Shown piece by piece: positions 1-10,003 of a DNA stretch of 64,000 nucleotides. Below the pieces are notes generated by a model, which saw only the letters and a list, made by a program, of their open reading frames with translations, was not told the DNA's origin and did no database searches. Source of the DNA: Diphasiastrum complanatum. Taxonomy: Eukaryota > Streptophyta > Lycopodiopsida > Lycopodiales > Lycopodiaceae. The position numbers and the translations under genes were made by a program. Position 1 is the first letter of the stretch. Each line of letters starts with the position of its first letter. The stretch spans positions 26,798,118 through 26,862,117 of the forward strand of contig CM055112.1 in the NCBI GenBank assembly GCA_029204225.1, read 5' to 3'.

Positions 1-1480
1 AACATTTTTGTCCTAAAAAATGAAGACGCTTGTCTGATCAACTTGATCTCCTTGGCTAAGTACTCATGATTAAGGAGGTGTCGTCCAAAAACTTTATTGC
101 CTCATTATAGATCCAAAGCTGTCGAATTGAATCCATTTTGCCAGTTTCAAACTGTAAATGTTCCCATGAAAGAAAAATGATGGCCAAAGAAGATTTTGAT
201 GAAGCACCATATTGCTTGTTGGCAACCAATCTTTCTGGAATGGACAGAGTGTATCACCGCAATATCTTCTTTTGTCTGCTTCCTCGACCTCATACAAACT
301 CGGATCCTTATCCAATTCCATTGGACTCTTGGTTTTCTCGGCTCTTCTGTCGTAACTGCCAATCCATGTTGTTTGACCATTTTGATGAAGAAAATTACAA
401 TTATGTCATCATAAACAATGATAGTTATGAATTGTTGTTCGTATATAAATGCTCCATATGAAGTAGTATGTCGTACGATGAAGCATGTCTCTGGGAAATT
501 GTTGACCAAAATATATTTCTTCAAATTTGGTCAATACCTCATTCATAGGTGGTTGTAAATATTTGATCTGATTGACCTCGAAAATGGACTCTCATCTCGA
601 AATATAAAATTGGCAGTTGCCCATATAAATCGTTGAAGCATCAATCCCAAATCGTGAAAGTACATTCCAAAGTTGAACCAGAGATTTGATATTTTGATTG
701 TTCCAAATAACCATTGATGAACAATCATTGTTGATATTACTCAATTGAGGATTGATCATATTAGAGTCCACTGAGCAATGTAAACCTCTCCAAAGAACTG
801 ATATAGATTAATGGATTATTTTAAAATCAGCTTCCTATAGAGTGTTGGTTGGCTGAGAGAATGTTCCCAATTAATATTCACATCCATACATTCTGAATAT
901 GCACGTGAATTACAATTTGGCTTTTGAGTTCTAGAGAATCCATAGCAATAGAGTTCTCCAACTGAAGTCACTTGAAGATCATGTAAAATGGATCTATGAG
1001 GCATTGAACAATAATCCAAGGTATTGACACAAGTTGGATTTATATGGAATAAAGAAATCTATTCATTGCGAACAATATCCTTGTTGAATACCTCAACCTC
1101 CATTAGATTGTTGTCAAAAATAAAAATATTCTTAAAAGCTCCCAAATCAATTTGCAATGGTTTGTAGATCGGATTCTTATAGTAGCCACTCAATTCCAAG
1201 CCACGGAATATCAGTGCCATATAGTCCTCATTCTAAAAGTTTGGTGAATGCCTTGATCGACTTTCTTCGAGCGTAAAAATATTCTCAATATGACAATCCA
1301 TAGTTGCTTGTTCATTGACCAGATTAAGGCATTGATGTAGGTCAAGTTCTGAACTTTGATGGTTGAAGTGAAACTCGAAAGGATGTTCAATCATTTTCAT
1401 ATCTTGATTTGACTCTTGACTTTCGCCTGAATCTTGATTTCACCATCAGTTGTTGAACTTGATCCGAATCTTGAATTGGA
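1..1480 (-). pseudogene. Degenerate minus-strand coding-like region downstream of gypsy gag
   Basis: Not confidently recognised. On the minus strand, stretches of coherent protein-like sequence interrupted by stops and frameshifts continue from the gag-like region at 1490-2853. They include an open stretch at 147-524 and one at 543-728. Around 545-480 there is a segment starting NEVLTKFEEIYFGQQFP, faintly like the linker before a gypsy reverse transcriptase, but no catalytic YxDD or integrase motif follows. It is most simply the decayed remainder of the same retroelement. It could instead be unrelated non-coding sequence that happens to stay open. Confidence 0.25.
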
Positions 1481-1489
1481 CTTTTGTTG

Positions 1490-2853
1490 CCTGCAACTAT
1501 ATATGGATCTGGGACTTGACTTTCGTTGTTGCTTTGCTCATCTGATTCATTGTCATCGCTTCACTCATCTGCTTCGTCGTGGTCACTTTGCTCATTAGAC
1601 TCATTGTTGGGATCATCTTCATCTTCATAAGTTTCTTCCTTTTCATGCACATGCAGTTGTCAATCCACTGATGCTTTAATATACACATTCACTTTTTGAA
1701 TCCACATCTTCATTTCCTCAAACCACCTGGATTCTTCTTCTTTCCTTTCAACTTCCAGTTTAAGCCTTTGTCCTTGTTGCTCATACTTTTAGCATATTCC
1801 ATATTTTCCCTTTACTAAAAGTCAGGCTGGAGAGAAGTAGTTTGTAAATAGTTTTCTACAATGCTCCGATATTGAGGTTGTAAGCCATATATATAGCATT
1901 GTACAAGATATACTTCTCCATAATTGAATATTGGGACCATTTGTTGGAATTCTCAATTGTACTCAGCAACTATAGTTATTTGGTTCAAAGAACATCATTG
2001 GATGAAGTCGGATTGATTGAAGATCTGTCTACAAACATTTTGAAATTTAACTAGTTCTCAGGAAGAAAGTTGTGAACGATGTTCCACCGTAACCGAACAT
2101 GTCCTTGGAAACTCAATGAAGCAAAGAAAACCATACTACTATCACCAATACCTCCACTATAGTAGAAGTTATATTCCTAATCTTCTAGCCAGTTAATGGA
2201 GCGAATGCTTCCATCAAAGGTAGGACTAACATATTCAAACAGTCGTTGGTTGTAACAATAAGGTATTCGTTCAGCTGTGACTTTCCACCATTCATTGATA
2301 TGGTTTGTAGATAAGTGCTCCAGCGCAAGTGCACGATCCATCATATCGCATAACTCCATAAAACTAGCGGCATGAATGGATTTGGAAAGATGTGGTTGAA
2401 GCACATTCATGATAGGCATTTGAAGGATATATACATAGTAGTCCAAACATTTTCTATCCTCAAATTTTGTCTTCTGAACCAATGCCAAGAATTGCTGATT
2501 AAATTGTTGTATAGAACCAGTTTGTTTGAGAGATTCAAATGATTTCTCATAAAATTTGGTAACACTATCAATGCAAGCAATTTTGAATTGACTCCAAAGC
2601 TTTGTGTTTCGATGTGCTTAATTATCCCACCATGCTCGAACTTGTCCTTGAAAGCACAATGAAGCGAAATAGATTTCATCATCTTCAAGATAATGGTGAT
2701 GATGAAAATAAGCTTCAAATTTTTAGTCAACCAATCATCAATGTTGATTGAACTTGGTTGTCCATCAAATGCAAGGCTGTAACGTACGATTTCATATTGT
2801 ACTTCATCAATAGATGGAAGTTGAATGTTTTGACTATAACAGGAATCGATCAT
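1490..2853 (-). pseudogene. Ty3/gypsy-like gag remnant with two gag domains
   Basis: Reading the minus strand from 2853 downward, the sequence encodes FDGQPSSINIDDWLT followed, one frame over, by YFASLCFQGQVRAWW. This is the classic Retrotrans_gag pattern (aromatic-rich helix ending in a Trp-Trp pair). The C-terminal half of that domain lies at 2488-2300, with ILQMPIMNVLQPHLSKSI and a following helix. A second related block begins at about 2240 (FDGSIRSINWLED), continues near 2150-2090 (MVFFASLSFQGHVRL), and has a degenerate tail near 1990-1870. An Asp/Glu/Ser/Asn-rich tail in another frame lies at about 1500-1690. Frameshifts and stops show it is dead. Gag of this type packages element RNA in virus-like particles. 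No CCHC knuckle was seen. Confidence 0.6.
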
Positions 2854-3480
2854 TAATGACTAGTGAAGACATGTGGACTATGAATTCACCGTCTAAAATT
2901 TATTCAGAATGGTATTTTTACAGGCTGGTAAAATGCTCTTCTCCACCTGATTAAAGATTCTATATTCTCGAAGAATAAATTGTTGTGGATGGAAAATGTA
3001 ACAGATTAAAATGAAGTAGCAATTGTGTCCAATTTGTCACCACGAGTAATTTTGCTTTTTACAACGTTGAAATCCGAACTAAAACGGAGAAATTATAGAG
3101 CTTCGAAAATGGACTTCGGAAAAAGGGTCTTGAGAAAATAAACTGAAAAGTAATAATTACAGCATTTCGATAACTTATCAGTGTCAGACTCGTCGTTTGA
3201 TCACTTTCCGTTTTTTATTCGACTGGAATCCGAGCTCACACTAACAAGTTACCGCAGTTCAAAGGAAGAGAAGAGAATTTAATTGCAACTTAGGAAGGGA
3301 GGGGGGGTTAAATGAAACTCAAAATTGAATTATATAAATTTTGGAGTCCACGAATGTTAGAGTGTTTGTTGAAGAACTTGTGAGAACCGTAAAAAATTTA
3401 AAATTTACAACAATTTTTTTTCCTACGGTAGCTTCTGCCATTCATTCATGTGCTCATAAAACTAGACTGAAAGTGAAATC
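2854..3480. other. No recognised gene
   Basis: AT-rich sequence between the gypsy-like gag remnant and the copia gag remnant. It contains a short G-run near 3300-3307. No open frame, repeat or terminal motif was recognised. Confidence 0.4.
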
Positions 3481-4195
3481 TCAACTGGATGGGAATGGGA
3501 GGTGACGGCTCGACCGAATGGTAGTGATGGAGAAAATCTCGACCGGAGAGGAGAGAAAAAAATCAACCGAGTTCGAATTCTTATTGGTGTATAAAGCGTC
3601 AGAGTTGACAATAGAGGAATCGGAGGGTTCATTCCTTCTTGTCTCTTCTTGCGACAGCATCATAATGACTCGTGATAGAGTCAGCTCTAGGTGTGTGGTG
3701 ATTATCATCACCCAATTATCATATGATATTGGCAAGCTTGAAAACAATGTTATTATTGTGTCTTGATTGTCTATGACAGATCCGACAATGGTCATTTGTT
3801 GTGGTGGGTTCTTGAACTGATTGATGTGATTCTATATGGAATCGTTTGTCATCTTGAGGGAGAAGAATTTTTCTCGATATGTGGCATGGAAGCTACGTCG
3901 CGCACTTCGTACATGGTGCTCAAGATGTCCTAGACTTCCTTGGAAGTATGAGCTTCAGACACATGGCCAATTGTGTGTCTGAGATGTTGAGGATGATCAA
4001 CACGAAGGCCTTCCCATCCTTCAGCTTCCATCGAGAGATTGCGACGTTGTCTGCTTCAGGTCTTCTGCACCAGTGACAACATCATACAATTCCTTAGCCA
4101 GTAGCAAAGTTTTCATCTTAAATTCCATAGATGATAGCTGGATCCATCAAGCTTGTCCACGATGGGACTGGCTTTCCCTTGGAAATCCATGTGGA
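3481..4195 (-). pseudogene. Ty1/copia gag (UBN2-type) remnant
   Basis: The minus strand from about 4195 encodes a copia gag. The start region near 4175-4090 reads LDGSSYHLWN and then, after a frame change, LLLAKELYDVVTG. It is followed by DGKAFVLIILNISDTQL (about 4020-3960), SKEVWDILSTMYE (about 3950-3905, frameshifted), and finally LFSSLPISYDNWVMII with a run of QEE residues (3795-3600). These are the ordered landmarks of the plant copia UBN2 gag domain. At least two frameshifts separate the blocks, so it is not functional. It lies directly downstream, in minus-strand sense, of the LTR proposed at 4303-4911, which fits the 5' part of one element. The rest of its pol is absent. Confidence 0.75.
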
Positions 4196-4302
4196 AGTTA
4201 GTCTAAGTGATAGTGATTATTATCAGTGACTTAAGAGTGAAAATCTAATGCAATTTACAAAATAAGAAAATGACTATTCTATCAGATGATAGAACCAAGT
4301 TC

Positions 4303-4911
4303 TGTGGGAAGCTTATCAAGCTATGAAAATTGTTCTAATATTATGTCAGAGAAATCTGTGATGGATGGGTCAAACAATCGGATCAAAATGATTCTACTAC
4401 AACACGAAAGCAGTGGTCGACTGATTCCCTCGGTGCGTGCACTACAAGAACAGCAGATGAACACAAATGGAGATTGCACGGTTGTTTGGAAGAGCAGACA
4501 ATCAAACAAAGCAATAAGAGAGTTAGGCAGAAAGCGGAAAGCATGCAATACGGACAAAATCTGAATGCAAAACTACACAGTAATTTATTCAGATTGAATG
4601 TATAAAAATACAAGTTAGATTATGTTGGTGAGCACAAGACAAAAGCGGACGAAGCCGTGTGCGCACAAAGCTAAGTACGATCTGTAACAACTGTGAGCTT
4701 ATTTTGACAATCAATCTGAAAAGAAGAAAAAAACAATGCACAAAAGCATCTATTGTGTTTATCTCTAATAAGTTGTCGTCTCGACGTCTATGAGTGCTTG
4801 AGCATATATCAAATCAACCTATTTCGTTTGGTTGGAATATACTCGACAAGTCGGACTCCCTGATAAGTCAGCCAATTCGAACTCCAACAAGTCGGGGGAA
4901 CTAGATTAACA
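4303..4911 (-). repeat. Probable 5' LTR of the minus-strand copia element
   Basis: In minus orientation the segment starts TGTTAATCTAG (ending at 4911) and ends CTTCCCACA (at 4303), about 609 bp. Immediately inside is CTTGGTTCTATCA (about 4301-4288), a diverged form of the initiator-tRNA-Met primer site. The gag remnant then follows. The boundaries are proposed from TG...CA ends and context, because no second LTR copy was found for comparison. Confidence 0.45.
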
Positions 4912-4935
4912 TGGGCGTATAGATGTTTTGAACTT

Positions 4936-5690
4936 GTGATGAATAAGATTTACATTAGTAAAAACATCATCTTTGATGAAATGCGACGAAGACCATGCAG
5001 TGGTGATGATAACATCAAAAGACTTCCTACACTCTTGAAAGAAGATGAAGAAGAGGTTCCACAAGTTCTTGCACAAGAGGCTAAAGTTCATGAAGACGAG
5101 CATGAGAGAACTCCACCAATCCATGAGCCTAGGGGAAGGCATCTACTGATAGGTGCAACAAAGAAAAAACTTGATGAAAGTAAGAGACATTACTTGGACA
5201 CTCCTTGGGACACGTACTCACCAAGAAGTGTATCACCAAAATCAAAGGTACCCAAATGGTATGCAAAGATCATGAAAGATGCAAAAATGAACCAATCTAG
5301 ATCTAGTTCACAAGAGGAAGTGAGGAGATCAACGAGGGAAAAGAGAGCTCCCGATCATTACCATGTGAACTATGCCCTAATGAGCGACATTTTGGAGTGT
5401 CGAGAGCCATCGACCTTTGATGAAGCAAAGGATCTCAAAGAGTGGCAAAAGTCAATGGAGGAGGAGATGGAATCAATCCACATATATGATATTTGGTTGA
5501 TCTACCAGCTAGAAAGAAACCATTGACAACAAATGGGTGTATAGAACAAAGTTTCATGCGGATGGCACGACCACAAAGCATAAGGCACACTTAGTGGTAA
5601 AAGGCTATAAACAAAGCAAGGGGATCGACTATGAGGAGACCTTTGCTCCAATGGCTAAATGGACTACGCTACGCCTAATTGTTGTTGGAA
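4936..5690 (+). pseudogene. Ty1/copia pol fragment (integrase tail to start of reverse transcriptase)
   Basis: The plus-strand frame starts NKIYISKNIIFDE, the usual end of copia integrase (residues about 3-15). It passes through a charged linker with RRSTREKRAPDHY and then EAKDLKEWQKSMEEEM, the N-terminal lead-in of copia reverse transcriptase. After a frameshift near 5510 it continues with NKWVYRTKFHADGT, KAHLVVKGYKQ and GIDYEETFAPMAKW, the first conserved block of copia reverse transcriptase. Homology stops at about 5690, so the catalytic YVDD, RNase H and 3' LTR are missing. Its strand is opposite to the copia gag at 3481-4195, so these are different insertions. Confidence 0.75.
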
Positions 5691-6113
5691 AGAGGGAATG
5701 AAATGAGTCGATTCAATAAGTCGAATTCTGTGAGCGACCTAATGAGCACAACGGATTAAGCCTTCTTTCCTAATACATGACTACGCCTATCAATAATTGA
5801 ACAAAGTTATAATGACAAAAGTCACGCTCAATCTTTTAGCAACTAACTTTGAAATCAATAGCACTAAAGTGATTTCGTAGCCAAACAATGATGTATTGAA
5901 TATTGCAATGTTGGAAAACATATATAAATAGATAACACAAGTTTGATAATAGAAATATAAACCAATGTACTTCTCTAATAAAAAATACCAATGGGGTCGA
6001 AGGTGTAAATGACCACTCATTAGCCCCCAAAAAAGTTCAAATCTAAACAAATATCTCAAGGGGTAGCCCCCCCTCGAGCGGAAAACACTCCTAAACTCTA
6101 AATTCAACGACAA
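5691..6113. other. No recognised gene
   Basis: AT-rich spacer between the truncated copia pol and the CACTA-like segment. A C-rich run lies near 6068-6075. No supported feature. Confidence 0.4.
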
Positions 6114-6598
6114 AAAAAAGCTTTGTTATAACATCGCAATAAGTTCCAAGTGTCACTAAGGAACAATTTACCATTGTTAACTTTCTTTTTGACTTTTATG
6201 ACTATTGCCAAGTGACATTCATAAAGCGTTGCAAAAATAGTGGCATGTAAGCAATGCTAAAACTACATTTTTGTATCGCTAAAAATTGTTCAATGTCACT
6301 CAGGAACATTACAAGCGTACCTATATTCTTTAGACAGTGTTTTTACATTGTCGAGGCAACAAATGTCCAAAGTCAATAAATTAGTGATTTTAAATTTATC
6401 TGTGATAATGTCCTCAAAAAAAATTCAATGTCACTTGGCAATGTTTGAAACATAGTTATTAACGACATTAATTATTGTTATTTATTGTATGGCAATAATA
6501 TAAAACAATGGATATCACTTTTTAAAACAATGACAAGTGTCAATATATGAAAATTAGTGCTGCTATTACTATCACTACAAAAAAAATTTGTACTAGTG
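6114..6598. mobile_element. CACTA-like transposon end (non-coding)
   Basis: The right edge, read on the minus strand from 6598, begins CACTAGTACAAA, a typical CACTA (En/Spm) terminal sequence. It is followed within 25 bp by a second TGTAGTG, making the end partly palindromic. Inside it the motif TGTCACT or its complement recurs at about 6151, 6211, 6293, 6429 and (as a variant) 6529, in both orientations. This resembles the subterminal repeats bound by CACTA transposases. A left terminus and the 3-bp target duplication could not be found, so it may be truncated or rearranged. No transposase coding was seen. Confidence 0.4.
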
Positions 6599-6639
6599 TA
6601 AACTACTTGTGAAATAGTTATAAACAAGTTCATAAAAAC

Positions 6640-6990
6640 ACTACTCAACCAAGGTACTCCACTGAGACAGTCATCTATTATTTGTATGATCCTAATACTC
6701 AAGCGGTTGACCCCAATGCCCAAACCTATGATCCCAACCAAGTTGTGTTTGCAATGCATCAACTTCCAGCAATACGCCGATGCTTTATCTGTGCAGGTAA
6801 ACATCCTAGTATTCGTTGCCCAGACAAACTTCGCTTGCCACCAACTTGTGAAAATTGTGGCATTGAATACCATCTGAAGGATTGTCCTTCCAGATCTAAA
6901 CCAACTGCTCCTGTATGCTCTGTGCGAGTAGAAATCTTGCCAATCGAAACTCGACCAGGCTGGGTCTTGACTCGTGCACAAACCCATTAA
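6640..6990 (+). pseudogene. Gypsy gag C terminus with two zinc knuckles
   Basis: The open segment encodes YDPNTQAVDPNAQTYDPNQ followed by two cysteine clusters, CFICAGKHPSIRC and CENCGIEYHLKDC. These are CCHC-like knuckles with slightly shortened spacing (C-x2-C-x3-H-x4-C and C-x2-C-x4-H-x3-C) compared with the usual C-x2-C-x4-H-x4-C. In gypsy elements these bind the genomic RNA. The frame ends with a stop at 6990, about 100 bp before the protease segment. The N-terminal gag domain is not present upstream. Confidence 0.65.
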
Positions 6991-7095
6991 CGTCAAGCTT
7001 CTACAGTTGCACCCAGCAACATCGAACAGCCCAACATTCCCTCGAGTGCAGGTTCTACACCCATTGTATATCCTCAACCTTTTGAAGAAATTAGG

Positions 7096-8051
7096 TTGCC
7101 TCACAAATATTGTCAACATATTCAAAATGTAGACCAACACTCTTCCACTTCCCATCACGCACCTCACATGCCTTTTGAGACTAAAACCCTTGAAGGCACT
7201 GAAGTATGGGGAGATTTGTTACAAGCTAACATGACTCTCCCTTTTCCTGTTCTATGGAAACATGCGGGTAAGTGGAAACAACAACTCCAATCCACCGAAA
7301 CCACCACCCATGACAAGCTACCTGAAATGTCATTACACCTAACCAATCCGCTCAGTGAAAGGGGCAATATCAAGATTCCACCTACTCATCACCAATCCTG
7401 CGAAGTATTAGCTGTGTTAGATGGTGGCTCAAGTGTCAACATCATCTCTACATCTGTCATGTTAGAATGGAATATGAGAGACAAACTCACCAAACCCACT
7501 TGTCAGCTCAGGATGGCTGGTCAAAGTGTGGTTGACCTACAAGATTACTCCCACAAATTCTGATAAAACTAGGAGGCAAATTTTTCATAAACCTGGTCGT
7601 ACTCGATATTCCTAGTAACGCCTATTCCTATGAACTACTACTTGGTCGCCCATGGCTCACCAATGCAAGGGTTGTTCACAACTGGAACAAAGGCCAAGGT
7701 AGCTTCGTTACCATTGATTCATCTGGGAAACTCAAACTCGCATGCTTCCATGACATTGATTCATCTACTACCAATTCTGTGTTTGAGCCATACCAGTCCA
7801 CCCAAGAGAAAGGTTATTATATTGAATCTATTGATATAATAAACTGGAGCCACAGTTTGGCTACAATTGATTGTGTGAATGTTGATTATTGTGTTCAAAA
7901 TCAGGCTGATTGTACCTATAATCCCCTGGATGATAACAAACAACCTCCTGATCTAGACACACCTATCATTAATATCAATTTTATTAATATTCTTCCACAC
8001 AATGATGAATTGGTAAACGTTGCATGGCTACCTACTAATGAGAACAGTTGA
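7096..8051 (+). pseudogene. Gypsy aspartic protease (retropepsin) region
   Basis: The frame 7096-7563 contains VLAVLDGGSSVNIIS near its C terminus. This is the retropepsin active-site loop in its plant DGGSS form, where most families have DSG or DTG. After a frameshift at about 7540 the adjacent frame carries YELLLGRPWL (about 7631-7660), the second conserved retropepsin block, then GSFVTIDSSGKLKL. The protein would cleave the gag-pol precursor. The frame continues open to 8051 with an Asp/Asn-rich linker. At least one frameshift makes this copy non-functional. Confidence 0.75.
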
Positions 8052-8103
8052 TTTGTTCGTAGATGACAAAAATGTCTTGCGAATTTAAAATTGACCAAAA
8101 GAT

Positions 8104-8700
8104 TTGGACGTTTCTGACATTCAGATTCTCAACTACATGGAGGTACTTCCACTCAAAGCTTTCCTGCAACATTCTCATCCAAGGTGGAATCAGTTGCCAA
8201 GGTTACGGTCGAAAAACCTGATACTAAACTATACCATGTCAGACAACCCAATTATCTGTGGGACCTATGTGATGAGAAAACCATTTTTCAAATTGACGAT
8301 GAAATCCTCCATGATGTGCCAACAATTCCTCATCCGCACACCTCACGTCCTCTAAAGCTACAAGCTTGTGGAAATACCATGAAGGAGAAGATGAAGAAAC
8401 CGCTTCTAATCCAACCTCCTGGGGATCTTACAACTACTCGGAAAGTTCTTGAAATCATATTAGCTCATACGCCAATCCTAGAACCTCCCAAATCACCATC
8501 CAAACAGTTGAAAGACAAGGCTCCCCTCGAATCACCCGCACATGATGTGCTTGCCCTGAAAAATGCCAGATCTGGATAACATCGTCTTAGGACACATCAT
8601 TTTAAAAAACGACATCGCAATTGACCCTGACAAAAAATCTGCCATAACCACGTACCAGCCGTGAAGTCTAATCATTCCTAGGCCATGCTAATTATTATTA
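8104..8700 (+). pseudogene. Gypsy protease-RT linker and scrap of RT thumb
   Basis: The open stretch at 8184-8579 looks like linker sequence with no recognised domain. It is followed at about 8580-8650 by LGHIILKNDIAIDPDK, which matches the end of the gypsy reverse transcriptase (usual form LGHxIS..GIxxDPxK). The fingers and palm that should lie between, with the YxDD site, are absent. Roughly 500-600 bp has therefore been lost here. Confidence 0.55.
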
Positions 8701-8759
8701 CTACTTTATTCTCGATTTTGCAAATAAAGCACGAGTAATTTATAAAGTGGTCGTTGTTT

Positions 8760-9333
8760 CCAAATGGACTGATGAACAACGAGTTGCATTCACTTAGTTA
8801 AAAGAAGCCCTCACCAATGCACCAATTCTTCGACCTCCTAATTACTCCAAGGAATTTCATGTGCATACCGATGCATCCAAGTATGCCATTGGGGCAGTGC
8901 CCAACTGGGAGAATTCAAAAAGGATTATCCAATCTGATTTCTCAGTAGACAATTGATCCCTGTTGAAGTCAATTACACCACTACTGAACATGAAGCTTTG
9001 GCGATGGTGTATGCAGTTCAGAAATTTTGTTATTATCTCCTGGAAAAAGTTTTTGCGTTCTTCACTGATCATAAAACACTTCTTTACCTCATCAATAAAA
9101 CTTGCACAATCGGTCGCATTACTTGATGGATCTCGTTGTTACACAAGTTTGAGTTTCAGATTGTTGGTAGAAAGGGCGTTCAACATTTTCTAGCCGATCA
9201 TTTATCCTGGATCCCTAATTTACCAGCTCCTGACCAAGGTGTCAACGTTGATTTACCTGATGCCATTCTTTTTCAAGTTGACTATACCCCAGTTTGGGCC
9301 AAGAATATTATTGAATATTTGACTTTAGGGTAG
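8760..9333 (+). pseudogene. Gypsy RNase H region
   Basis: Landmarks of the Ty3 RNase H occur in order across two or three frames: VHTDASKYAIGA (about 8861-8896), VNYTTTEHEALAMVYAV (about 8968-9018), FFTDHKTLLYLI (about 9060-9095), and HKFEFQIVGRKGVQHFLADHLSW (split over 9136-9210). The Asp, Glu and Asp of the RNase H active site are still recognisable. Stops and frameshifts at about 8950, 9030 and 9125 break the frame. A gap between RNase H and integrase is filled by an open segment ending at 9333. Confidence 0.75.
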
Positions 9334-9990
9334 ATGGATCCCTTCTTCTCTAAACTCAAACAATGTGTGTTGGTCCTCAAAACAAAACCTTATATGTTAA
9401 GCCAACTTTACAAGCAAGATTTAGATGAAATTATCCGACATTGTCTTAGTGAAGGTGAAATAACCTCAGTTATATCCCTAACTCACGAAGGTGATGGAGC
9501 TGGTCATTTTTCTTCCGAAACAACCGCCAGGAAAATTCTCTTAGTGGGATTTTGGTGCCAACCCTCTCCAAGGATACCCACACCTATGTAAAGGCCTGCG
9601 ATATTTGTCAAAGGACAAAACGTTTTAAAAAAACCGACTTTATGCCTTTACACCCTCTCACAATTGATCAAGCTTTCCAAAAATGGAAAATTGATTATGT
9701 TGGACCAATTAGTCCCGTTGCTAGACACACTCAAGCCAGATATATCGTAGTAGCTACAAACTAATGTACCAAATGGGCTGAAGCTAGAGTTGTTCGCAAT
9801 GCTGACGCTCGTTCTACTACAAATGGCTTCCAAAGACACCTCTCTCTCACTCCATCACCGTAAGGCCCCCAAACCTTATTCGGACGATATATTCTTGATC
9901 TACATCAAGAATTATATTGAAGTGCCAATCTTGGCCAAGGATATTATCACTAACTTTGGCTTTGATTTGACTTATTTTTTTTACTGATCA
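9334..9990 (+). pseudogene. Gypsy integrase, truncated
   Basis: The HHCC zinc-binding domain is visible as LTHEGDGAGHFSSETTARKIL (9480-9540, residues spread over both halves) and, after a frameshift near 9570, ACDICQRTKRFKK (about 9594-9632). The catalytic core starts FQKWKIDYVGPI (about 9675-9710, first catalytic Asp) and continues RYIVVATN, then WAEARVVRNADA past an in-frame stop at 9762. Homology fades after about 9835, so the second Asp and the Glu of the DDE triad are missing. The enzyme would insert element DNA into the host chromosome; this copy cannot. Confidence 0.75.
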
Positions 9991-10003
9991 GTAGAGTGAG
10001 AGC

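Noticed and set aside
5683-5790. TGTTGGAAAG after the copia pol piece as an LTR start
   Set aside because: No purine tract before it, no matching second copy and no clear end; insufficient.
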